Assembly (NCBI GenBank): GCA_963930655.1
Contig: OZ005610.1
Coordinates: 9,925,001 to 9,989,000, forward strand
DNA from: Myrica gale
Lineage: Eukaryota > Streptophyta > Magnoliopsida > Fagales > Myricaceae
Reading direction: 5' to 3'
DNA: 64,000 nucleotides
Shown: positions 1-9,073 of the stretch, piece after piece
How the letters are laid out: the number at the start of each line of letters is the position of its first letter
Numbering within the stretch: position 1 is the stretch's first letter
Made by a program: the position numbers and the translations under genes
The notes under the pieces: generated by a model
Databases searched by the model: none
What the model was told of the DNA's origin: nothing
What the model saw: only the letters and a program-made list of their open reading frames with translations

Positions 1-641
1 GGGAGATTTGATGATACATTCTTAAATCATCAAAACTCAGAAAGAAAAGACAATCTTCTAGAAACATCTAATTCTAGAAGATAAGATTTATTGAATTACT
101 ATCATAATCAGAGGCAATCTCTGAAGATGCTGATCTCGCCGCCGTCCGCCGCCCTACACGGTGGCGCCGCCGCCATACTCCTCCTTGGGTGGTGATGCTC
201 CTCCGACTCCCAAGGTCATGCTCATCACTTCCCGTCCGGTCACCGCTAAGGGTGGTGGTGCTCCGCCGCCGGCGGTGGCTGCTGTGGTTAGCCACTCTTG
301 GCCCTCTGCTGCTGCTTGGCTTGGCTGGGGGGTCAGGGCCCTGCTGTGGTGCTAAGTCATGGCAAGACCATGTGGTGGCCATGAGCTTGCCATGACATGT
401 CTGCGGCTGGCTGACTTGCTTGCTGGGCGTGGGCCTTGCTGGGCTGCCATGGCTTGTCAGTGGTGCCAGTGTGCCTTGCTCGCGCGCGCGCATGCTGATG
501 CCATGGCTTGTCTGTGGTGCCTCGGCTGCGCGCGCTGTGGGCGTGTCATGTGCTCCTGCCGCGCGCGCTGTGGGGGTGTCAAAGGCGCCCCTGGGAGTCA
601 TTGGCGCCGCATCTCGCGTGCTATCCTCCTCCTCGCAGCCG
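1..641. other. GC-rich segment of unknown origin, probably repeat-derived
   Basis: The first 120 bases are AT-rich; from about 130 to 640 the sequence is strikingly GC-rich with many CG dinucleotides and short imperfect direct repeats around GCCATGGCTTGTC and CGCGCGCTGTGGG. Both strands stay open for long stretches (207 codons on the minus strand), but the translations are Arg/Thr/Ser/Pro-rich, low in complexity, and resemble no family I know. It lies upstream of EMC10 exons and directly in front of a truncated LINE, so it is probably intronic and repeat-derived. It could also be an unrecognised exon or a retroelement part. Confidence 0.3.
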
Positions 642-767
642 TTCAGTCCAAGGTCTTCTCTGGGGACCCTTTCACAAAGTCCCTTCACGTGTGTCATTTT
701 TTGTGTGGGAAACTTCTCATGGCCGGATTTTAACTATTGACTATCTCCGAAGAAGGGGAGCTTGTGG

Positions 768-785
768 CACTGATTGGTGTTATAT
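768..785 (+). repeat. 18-bp target-site duplication, left copy
   Basis: CACTGATTGGTGTTATAT, identical to 2632-2649. It proves that the minus-strand LINE inserted into the zf-RVT coding part of the plus-strand LINE. Confidence 0.9.
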
Positions 786-2631
786 ATATATATATATTTT
801 TTATGAATAAGACAATCTTATTAAAAGGTGAAAACAGTACAAAGAACTATATCGTAATCACTAAACCAAAACAAAATCCACGAAATCTAGAAAAGGGCAA
901 CCAAGCACCGAGTTAACCCAACAAAAAAGTAAAGACAAAAAAACACCCTTCAACCCAACCAAAGACAGAGCAATTCTCAAAAAATCTATTATTACGCTCC
1001 CGCCATAAGCACCACCAGATACAATGGGGTATCATTCTCCAGATAGCCTTACGGTGTGTTTGTGTTGTAAAATTTTATTGTTGTTAAAATTTTAGGTATT
1101 GTGTTTAGTGAAAAAGTGAAGAGGTAATTTTTTATATTTTTTTGTAGTGAATAGTAGTGATTTGATGGGGGAAAGAGATTATATTGTAATTTTTTATTGT
1201 GTTAAAATTTTAGAATGTAAAATTTTAGGACGCAAACGCAGCCTTAGCAAAACGATTCTTAAGCCTCCTCTTCCAACACCACAACACATCTTCCACTTTT
1301 TCTGGCATAACCCATGGAAGATTTAGGATACAAAGCACATAAGACCACAACCCTCTCGCATAAGGACAATGCAACAAAACATGATTCACTGATTTCCCAC
1401 CACAGCAGCAAAGGAAACACCAATCAGCCATGATCATACCCCTTCTACGAAGATTGTCAATAGTTAAACTCCTACTATGCATAGCCTCCCACACAAAGAA
1501 GGACAACGACCTCCAAACACCCATCCAAGGGAAAGAAATACCAGCCCCACCTTTAAGCAAACCATACATCGACTTAACAAAAAACACCCCGTCCTTAGTA
1601 CCCATCCAAACCATCACATCATCCTCCCCTCTTCGGACAACAACCTCACATAACAAAGCAAAGAAAGAAGCGAAATCCTCCATCTCCCAATCATTAGCAG
1701 CTCTAGAAAACGACACACTCCACACCACATTAACACCATCATCCACCAGACAATCCACCACCATTGCCTCCTTACAACGAGGTAAAGAGAAAACCAAAGG
1801 GAAAGCAAAACTCAAAGGCTTATCCCCACACCAAGTATCATGCCAGAAACTAATTCGGACGCCATTCCCCACCTTAAACCGAATATGCTTGCTGAAAGAG
1901 CGCCAACATTTACTAATGTACCGCCACAGACTAACCCCATAAGAGCCACGGGCAGAAATCGTACACCAGTCTCCCAACAAACAACCATATTTTTCAGCAA
2001 TGACCATCCTCCACAACATATCCCTTTCCATAGCAAACCACCATACTCATTTACTTAATAACGTCATATTAAACATTCTAATACTTCGAAGGCCCAAACC
2101 CCCATCTTGCAAAGGAGAACACACCTTATTCCACTTCACGAGATGAAACTTGTGAACTCCACCATCACTTCCCCAAAGGAAATCCCGCTGAATTTTCTTC
2201 ATCCTATTTACCACCCCCACCGGAATAGGGAACAAAGAAAGGAAATAGGTAGGTAAACTCGAAATAGTAGACTTGATAAGGGTTAACCTACCACCCTTAG
2301 AGAGGTACATGCGTTTCCAACCTGCCAACCGACGCCCCATCCTCTCGATGATCCCATTCCAAATCTGAATACTTTTAAAGGAAGCACCCAAGGGGAGACC
2401 AAGGTACTTAATAGGCAATGAAGAGAGACCACACTCTAAAATACCTGCCAACTCCCGTGCATTCTCCACCCTACCAATAGGGATGACCTCAGACTTAGAG
2501 AGATTAATCTTTAAGCCCGAAACCGCCTCAGAACACAAGAGAAGACATCGAAGACTCCGAAACTGATCCACATCCGCCCCACACAACACTAAGTATCATC
2601 CGCAAAAAGAAGATGCGAAATAAAAATATAA
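786..2631 (-). mobile_element. L1-type LINE, 5'-truncated, nested in another LINE
   Basis: Minus-strand copy flanked by the exact 18-bp duplication CACTGATTGGTGTTATAT (768-785 and 2632-2649). The T-run just inside the left flank is its A-tail. Read on the minus strand it starts just before the reverse transcriptase FADD box (LLFADD) near 2600. It then shows the thumb region ([33 protein letters not shown]) at 2047-2589 and the zf-RVT domain with CxxC and HxxxC-type residues at 1225-2031, so it was truncated at the 5' end on insertion. The ORF is now split into at least two frames. A 186-bp MITE interrupts its 3' part at 1054-1239. Confidence 0.85.
1054..1239. mobile_element. small hAT-like MITE inside the nested LINE
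   Basis: AT-rich 186-bp insertion with ends GGTGTGTTTG and CAAACGC that form imperfect inverted repeats. It is flanked by AGCCTTA at 1047-1053 and 1240-1246 (8 bp if one mismatch is allowed, which would suit hAT). Taking it out restores the LINE reading through Phe-Ala-Lys-Ala to the conserved Trp-rich stretch WRMIP. No coding capacity. Confidence 0.6.
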
Positions 2632-3221
2632 CACTGATTGGTGTTATATGTGTAAGGGTGATGGTGAATCTGTTAATCATCTATTACTTCATTGTCCAGT
2701 GGCTAGAGGCCTTTGGATGCATGTCCTTGGTATTTTGAATGTTCATTTGATTATGCCAGAGAGGGTGGTGGATGTGCTTTCTTGTGGTGATTGGAAATTT
2801 GCGGATCCTTTTGGCAAGACGATTTGGAGGATGATTCCAGGGTGTATATGGTGGTGTCTTTGGAGAGAGCAAAATAGAAGATATTTTGAGGATTCTCTGC
2901 TTGTTCGCTAGGGAATTTGCTGGGCGATGTGTTTCAATTTCTTTTCTTGTGGGCTAATGCTGTGTTTGGGGGCTTTTTCTAGACTATTTTGATTTTATTA
3001 GATATTTTTTGTAAGCTTTGAGTGATTTCAGTACAATTTTTACCACTTCTTCTTTTTAATAAAACTGATCTTACTTGTCAAAAAAAAAAAATCCATGCTC
3101 TGCGGTGTAATGACTTTGTACAGATACTTTTGATAATTCAATGATTCGCCTTGTTTTATTAATCTAGGTTATTTATTGTCTTATTTTCTTCTTCTTTTTC
3201 ATTTTTTTTGGGTTGATGCAG

Positions 3222-5708
3222 GAAGGCATCAATATCTTGGCCGTTAATTATGGTACCCCAGGTGCATGCTCGTATCCGCGGCAACTGAAACTTGTAAGTT
3301 GGAAGCTAGAGCAGGAAAACTTTAAAGCCTTTGGTTTTGTCAATAAACTTAGTCATGTTGGTTTCATCTCGTTTTACTTGACTCAGTGTTTACTTCTGTG
3401 GAGGAGTTTATCTGAGGACGCGTATCTTACTTACTAACCCTGTGTTTATTCAAAAACTACAGAGCAACCAATAATAATTCCTTTATCTTTTTGGAAACTT
3501 TTGGAACTTTTGACTTCCTATGAAAGAAACAGATTACCAGTAGTTGAGTACCTGGAACACTCATAGCTGGTTTCTGATTTTAGTTCAATCTTTTAACATG
3601 CATAATACTCGATCAAAATGAAACCCAACCATGGAATAATCGATGTGGTTATGGAAGATATATGAGCTGCTCCTTGCACAAACAGTACTGAAGTTATTTG
3701 GAATTAGATGCAGTCCTGATTTCAATGATAATGTCAAATATCTTTTTTTTATAAGTAATGATTATGTCAAATATCTCACCATATATTCTGGTCCTTCACT
3801 TCTGTGGGAGATATTTGGGCAGTGAATTTACCCCTAATTTTGCAAAGAGCTTTTATGTTTCCCAGGTATTTGAAAGCTCCCACCTGGTGCTTGCTGCTTT
3901 AGCCTAAGTGGCAAGGATTGCTCGACGATTATGCTGTAGAGTGGCACTTTTTGTTGCATGAAATGTGACCTTTTTCTTTTCTTGATTTCAGCCTGCGAAG
4001 TGGTCTTTCAACTCACACACAGTTTTGAAGAATACGGAGCTGGCACCAAGGTAAAGTTCTTGTAGTGTTCTTTGCCTGCTCTTTGTAGAATCTGTTTCTG
4101 CCTTGTTATATTTGTGCCGATTAGCTCTCCATTTGAAAAACAGAAAAAAAGGGATTCTGGGGTTAAAAAAAAAAGATTCCGGAGTTCAGAAAAAGTAATG
4201 ATTGACATCATTGTTATATATAAGGTTAATGACCATTTTGGTCATTGGGTTTTATACCTTTCTTTCAAAATGGTCTTTGGGTTTCAAATTTGCTCAAATC
4301 AGTCCTTATGTTATTGTTGTGTGTCGATTTAATCATTCTGTCCCTTACATGCATAGTCAGCTAACGGTGGGACACATCACACCCAATAAGATCTCGCTAC
4401 GTGTACCAATTTGAAAAAAAAAAACTCACAAAAGTTGTCCATGTTGGCATCTTCGTTTAAAAAATTGAACAGGGGAGGCCACCCCTTCGCGTGAGGGAGC
4501 CCAGATCTAGGTTCCCGGTCGTGGACGTAACTCGCGCCGCCAGGGCGAGCCACCCCCGCGGCTCCCCTGATAAGGGGTGGCCGGGAGCCACCCACCCCGA
4601 CGACGGGGGACCCAGATCTGGGCTCCCTTGTGGAGCCACCCCGGCGACGGGGAGCCCAGATCTGGGCTCCCTCGCGCGAAGGAGTGGTCTCCCCTGTTCA
4701 ACTTTTTTTTTTATAACGAAGATGCCAACGTGGACAGCTTTTGTGAGTTTTTTTTTAAAAAAAAAATGGTACACGTGGCGGGATCTTATTGGGTGTGGTG
4801 TGTCCCGCCGTTAACTAACTATGCATGTAAGGGACGGAATGATTAAATCGACAAACAACAATAATCTAAGGATTGATTTGAGCAAACTTGAAACCTAGTG
4901 ACCATTTTGAAAAGGGGTGTAAAACAAAGGGATCAAAAAATGTTCATTAACCCTTATATATATTGTTGTGTTCAATGTCTCTTTGATTGTGATATCAAAG
5001 GCTGCCTATCAAGTGGCCTCTAACCACTTTTTATTGAATATGTCGATTGTGTCCCCCGGGTTGTGGAGGAGTTGGTCAGGGGTACCATCGGTCAGCTGGC
5101 TAACCCTGGTTCGACCCCCCATAGCAACAAAACTTGCGACTTAAATGATGTGTGGTGAGAGGTCGCTGCCCGTGTTCGGGATTTGCCATGGGGTTAAAGT
5201 TTGTCAGTGCGACTAAGCTGAGCCAGGTTCATCAGAGCTCAGTACACAGGAGGTGCTGCAAATTGTCCCCCGTTTCCAAAGAAATGTGAATTGCAGGAAT
5301 TGGCTTTCTGTTGAGATGATCAACATTAAACTTAATAACTGGTTTATGAATTGTGCAATGTTTGTTATTTTGCAGAACTCCAATGTTTGCTGAAGATATA
5401 CTTGGTGGAGACACCGCAGAGGGTGAAGTCTTAAAGCCACCTGAAAGATCCTTTTGGGCTAAATACGTGAGTACCAAAGAAAAGAGTATTTTCATGATAT
5501 TTTCCCGCAAGTTTATTTAATGATAATAATTTTTACCTTTGAATCTGTGTCTGTATATCAGTGGATGTACCTGATACCTGTTGGAATGATTGTCTTGAAT
5601 GCGATAACCCAAGCAATGAACACGGCAGAGGAACCAGCAGGCGGCCAATCACAGCCGTCAGGGGCCGCAGTCCAGCGTGGGACAACTGCTCCTGTACGGA
5701 GAAGATGA
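3222..5708 (+). CDS. EMC10: ER membrane protein complex subunit 10 (EMC10), last four exons
   Basis: Exons at 3222-3293, 3992-4050, 5376-5466 and 5562-5708, all with GT/AG borders and consistent phase; the 5' part lies left of the window. The readable C-terminal half runs from EGINILAVNYGTPG through PAKWSFNSHTVL, FAEDILGG and PPERSFWAKY into one membrane segment (WMYLIPVGMIVLNAITQAM), then a short Gly/Gln/Arg-rich tail ending VRRR. This matches plant EMC10, a lumenal beta-sandwich with one C-terminal anchor, part of the complex that inserts tail-anchored and multipass proteins into the ER membrane. The gene is intact in what is visible, but its introns are loaded with transposons: LINEs upstream, a MULE foldback and a SINE in the 4051-5375 intron, and a LINE-tail micro-insertion in the 3294-3991 intron. 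Confidence 0.85.
3743..3756 (-). mobile_element. 14-bp LINE-tail micro-insertion with 19-bp target duplication
   Basis: On the minus strand the insert reads ACTTAT followed by eight A. It is flanked by AATGATAATGTCAAATATC (3724-3742) and AATGATTATGTCAAATATC (3757-3775), which differ at one base. The ACTTAT-A(n) end matches the 3' end of the LINE family in this window, so this looks like a target-primed insertion that stopped after a few bases. It lies in an EMC10 intron. Confidence 0.7.
4223..4953. mobile_element. MULE-type foldback element (9-bp TSD)
   Basis: Ends AGGTTAATGACC and its inverse GGTTCATTAACCC-like right end. The two arms pair for roughly 300 bp each, including TTGAACAGGGGAG and CCCAGATCTGGGC-rich inner parts, so nearly the whole element is a palindrome. 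TTATATATA flanks it at 4214-4222 and 4954-4962, a 9-bp duplication as made by Mutator-like transposases. The centre is GC-rich with repeated AGATCT-centred palindromes. No transposase is encoded. Confidence 0.75.
5045..5283 (+). mobile_element. tRNA-derived SINE (older copy)
   Basis: A pol III B-box-like GGTTCGACCCC lies near 5110 behind an A-box-like region. The 3' half (TTCGGGATTTGCCATGGGGTTAA ... GAGCCAGGTTCATCAGAGCTC) is clearly related to the SINE at 27157-27425. I do not see a clean A-tail or target duplication, so this copy is older or degraded. It lies in the EMC10 intron just after the MULE foldback. Confidence 0.5.
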
Positions 5709-6381
5709 TGGATGACCGGATTATAAATTGCCCTTTGCTTTTAATCTGTATTACCAGGTGTAATCGTGTATTGATTTCCAGCGGATTTCTGAATCCGAAT
5801 GGCTTCTATTTAGTAGGAAGATATATTCTAAAGCATTTAGGGGGGCAAAGCTCCCGGAAATTTTCAAAAAATTTCATTAAAACTCTGGGTAATCATAACG
5901 TATTGGCTGTGACTTTCAAGCACTTTATTTAATTGAGCATCTTGTCGGTCACGTTAGAACTAAAGCGTTTTGCTCTTGGTCTTGGGAATCTTCGTGGCTA
6001 GAATGACCTCTTCGTTGGGTCTTTTTGTTTGTTCCCCGTTGTACACATTAGCGGTTATACTATTTATCAAGCAAACTTCTTGGGATTATTACCATTGATG
6101 TCAAACTTTATACACTTGGTTTATGGAGAAGTTATCTTTGCATTTGTAAGTACTATGAACTTGATAATTGTTATAGTCTGAATCGTGAAGACATCTAGCG
6201 TTGTATTATAGTAATAGACGCCGCTGTTAAAATGAAGTTATAGTCCGTTAAAGCAATACGATTCTAAGTAATAATTATTTTCGAGACTCTTTATTCAAAC
6301 TTGTACATCACATAGTACTATTTCTACCTTCTATGAACATGCTACAAAACATGACAAAAGTTTACTATGGTTTTTTACATG
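5709..6381. other. EMC10 3' UTR and spacer, no gene seen
   Basis: Sequence after the EMC10 stop codon. It is AT-rich with no ORF of note and presumably carries the 3' UTR and polyadenylation region. I see no repeat structure. Confidence 0.5.
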
Positions 6382-7480
6382 CTACACAGGTCTTGATTTT
6401 ATTCTATTATGCTCTTCTTCCTCATCATTGCAAATTACTACATAGTTAGGAGACCCTGGGTCAATCCAACTATGGATGCTCTGTACGATGATGTATAGGT
6501 TCTCAATAACCCAGATTTGTATTACTAGCTTTAATATCAAGAACTCATGTTTCGAAGTCTTAGTAAACTCTCCCAGATACATCATGTACCTCTGCTAAAA
6601 CAATTTATCAAACAATAATGAGTCCAAATGACTCAATAAAACCAGTAGTTAGTATAACATTATACAGATAACATGAAGAAGATTTAAAAGAAAATAGTTC
6701 ATCAAGTCAATAACATAACTAGAGATGAATTAAAGGAGGAGACTTAGAATAAAGATAATCTTTCCAATTTTCAACCATCACCCTTCGACATCACTCCTAG
6801 AGTGAATTATAAGTCATTTCTTTGGATTGTTCCGCATATGTTCGGAACTATTCCCGAACCCTACTTGATCCACCGAAGTAAAATACAACCAGGATGCCTC
6901 CGAATTGGATGTTGAAGAAGATGTTGACATTTGATGTTTTGGCTCTGATACCATGTTAAGTAGGGCTGAAAACCGGAAATGCGGTCCGGACCGCATTTCC
7001 GGTTGCCTTATATTTAAGGACTGGACCGGACCACTTATAAGTGGTCCGGTTCGGTTTTACAAAATGCGGTCCGGTCTGGACCACTTTTTTAAGTGGTCCA
7101 GACCGGATTTAATATATTTTTTTTAAAAAACTTCGAACGGCAGCGGGCACACTGCGCAGAGTAACGTATTTTTAAAAAATTAAAAAATATTAAATGTTGT
7201 CCGGTCCGGTCCGGACCGCATTTAATAAATGTATGACCCGGATCGGACCGCTTTTGAAAAATTAGAACCGGACCGGACCGCAAATCCGGTCCGGTCCGGT
7301 CTGCGATCCGATTTTGTTCAGCCCTAATGTTAAGGTTGCAATTTGGAATGCAATCAATGAAAGAAAATCTCTCTGGATTGAGTATCAAGGTAACGTTACA
7401 ATCTATTTTTATAATACATGAGTAGGTAAAATATCCCCTATATGCGGTGTTATTTAATAAGGAATGAAATAAACTGTGTA
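6382..7480 (-). mobile_element. copia-type LTR element remnant (fossil)
   Basis: TTGGCTCTGATACCATG near 6938 is, on the minus strand, the TGGTATCAGAGC primer-binding site typical of plant copia elements (initiator-Met tRNA). To its left on the plus strand lies degenerate leader/gag-like sequence; to its right (7327-7480) lies what should be the 3' part of the 5' LTR. A hAT MITE (6961-7326) has inserted next to the primer-binding site. The element is broken and old, and neither outer edge can be fixed. Confidence 0.5.
6961..7326. mobile_element. hAT MITE rich in GGTCCGG, copy 1
   Basis: Starts TAGGGCTGAAAAC and ends GTTCAGCCCTA (inverted ends). Exact 8-bp duplication ATGTTAAG at 6953-6960 and 7327-7334, the hAT signature. 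The interior is built of many GGTCCGG/CCGGACC units that can fold into local hairpins, plus an AT-rich core. Same family as 32291-32698. Non-coding. Confidence 0.85.
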
Positions 7481-7491
7481 ATGCTAACCAT

Positions 7492-8350
7492 GGCTAAATT
7501 ACCCTGCCAATCTTTAGGGTTTTCTCAATTCTCAAATTGGTCCTTAAGGTAAGAGTTTTCCCACGGGGACCCTTGGGGTTAGGATCAATTCTCATTTTGG
7601 TCCTTTTGTCAGTGAGGTCAATGGAAGTTGCTGATTAGGTTAACAACAACCACGTCACACCCACTTATAATTTGACACGTGGTAACAGGTGCCACCTTGT
7701 TAAAAATTAGGTTTTGTAAAATTAAAATTCGTGTACGTTAATCGACTGGACTCCCCGTTAACCCAACTTCTCGAACCCAAAATCCCTAAATCATTTAACC
7801 CACTTTGAGAACAAAAAAAATCCCAATTGCCCTGCCCTACTTTACGAACCAGAAAGAAGGCGTGGGAAGCTTCTGCAACGAATAGAGATATTTTTGTGCG
7901 TGGGAAGCTTCTACAACATAGGTACTCTTTCATTTGTTGTTTCTTCATACTTTTTTGTCTGTTTCTCCTCTGACTATATGTTGCTGAGGGAGAGGGACAA
8001 GAAGGGGTACCTATTGCTGAGGGGGAGGGTGAAGGGGTACCCATTGTGGAAGGATTGGATGCTAATAACGAAGCGGATGTAGAGGGATTAGATTATGGAT
8101 GGAAAAAGGGATGAGTGAGTTTGAAGAAAGTGATGAGGAGATATCAAAGTTGTTTGGTGACCACGTGTCAAATTATAAGTGGGTGTGACGTGGTTGCTAT
8201 TAACCAAGTCGCAACTTCTGTTGACCTCACTGACGGAAGGACCAAAATGAGAATGAGTCCTAACCCAAGGGGTTCCTGTGAGAAAACTCTTACCTTAGGG
8301 ACCAATCTGGAAATAGGGCAAACCCTAAGGACTGACAGAGTAATTTAGCT
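7492..8350. mobile_element. MULE-type MITE with long inverted arms
   Basis: Ends GGCTAAATTACCCTG and CAGAGTAATTTAGCT are inverted; the arms stay similar for about 190 bp (for example CCACGTCACACCCACTTATA against its inverse on the right). GCTAACCAT flanks it at 7483-7491 and 8351-8359, an exact 9-bp duplication. The 7700-8150 interior has no transposase. Confidence 0.8.
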
Positions 8351-8359
8351 GCTAACCAT

Positions 8360-9073
8360 AAATAAAAATATGAACGTTAGGTGAATGTTATACAGCTAAT
8401 ACTTAGCCTCCTTGTTCGAGCCAAATATGAATTGTTCAGCTGTTTCAACTATATGTCGCTGTAATTCTATTCATGTCTATCAAGTCACCAAAATTCGACT
8501 CCGCCAAAATTGTAGAATTTCAACAAATTGAATTAGGCTACGTATATGATCTTCAAATACTTGCTGTAATTTGTAAACGCCAAAGGGTACTGGCGCCGCA
8601 GTGGAAGTAAAGTGTCTTGGTGTCTTGGTGTGGCTAGGCGCAGAACACATATATAGAAAATGCCATCAAAGGCCAAATATTTCGTAAACCTTCACACCAA
8701 CTTATGAAAGTACTGATTAAAGAAAACAAGTACGCACATCTTAAGATAACCTTAAAAACAATCTCCCTAACAGAACAAAGGCAATCCCAAAATAAACAAA
8801 GTGGTACTTTGTTAGTAGCACCATCGAACTTCAACTCTTTTTGGCTTTTTCTCATATTCTGATATTTCGAGGTTCCCAACTTGGCGTTTTCTTAAGAGGA
8901 TCATCTGGGTTATTTTTTATGAGGATTTCTTATTAACCTTGTTTACTAAGAAACTCTGAGAGTAAGACCACCAAATGACAGGAGAAGGTGACTATCAAAT
9001 CTTGTGTCGATAAAGACAGGGTGCGAGCAAGACTGGTGGAAAAGGGGTGGTGAGAGCAAGACCGATGATACCT
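8360..9073. other. CRT3 3' UTR side and spacer
   Basis: Lies downstream of the calreticulin stop on the minus strand. AT-rich without a convincing gene; an 81-codon minus-strand ORF at 8634-8879 resembles nothing known. The part next to 9073 is probably CRT3 3' UTR. Confidence 0.4.

Larger units (their letters stand above)
642..3091 (+). mobile_element. L1-type LINE, 5'-truncated 3' end, split by a second LINE
   Basis: The translation just before 785 (ending RRRGACGTDWCY) continues in sense at 2650 (MCKGDGESVNHLLLHC), giving the Cys/His zinc-binding domain (zf-RVT, CxxC...HxxxC) found at the C-terminus of plant L1 reverse transcriptase ORFs. The ORF runs to about 2910. It is followed by a 3' UTR and an A-tail at 3080-3091 preceded by CTTACTTGTC, a tail shared with the other LINE copies here. 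Bases 786-2631 are a later insertion with an 18-bp target duplication. The 5' edge near 642 is approximate. The element sits in an EMC10 intron, in the sense direction. Confidence 0.75.

Noticed and set aside
74-697. 207-codon minus-strand ORF
   Set aside because: Low-complexity Arg/Thr/Pro/Ser-rich translation typical of GC-rich DNA, no domain, lies in repeat-like sequence.
8634-8879. Minus-strand ORF of 81 codons
   Set aside because: No Kozak-like context, no domain, lies downstream of CRT3; likely chance.
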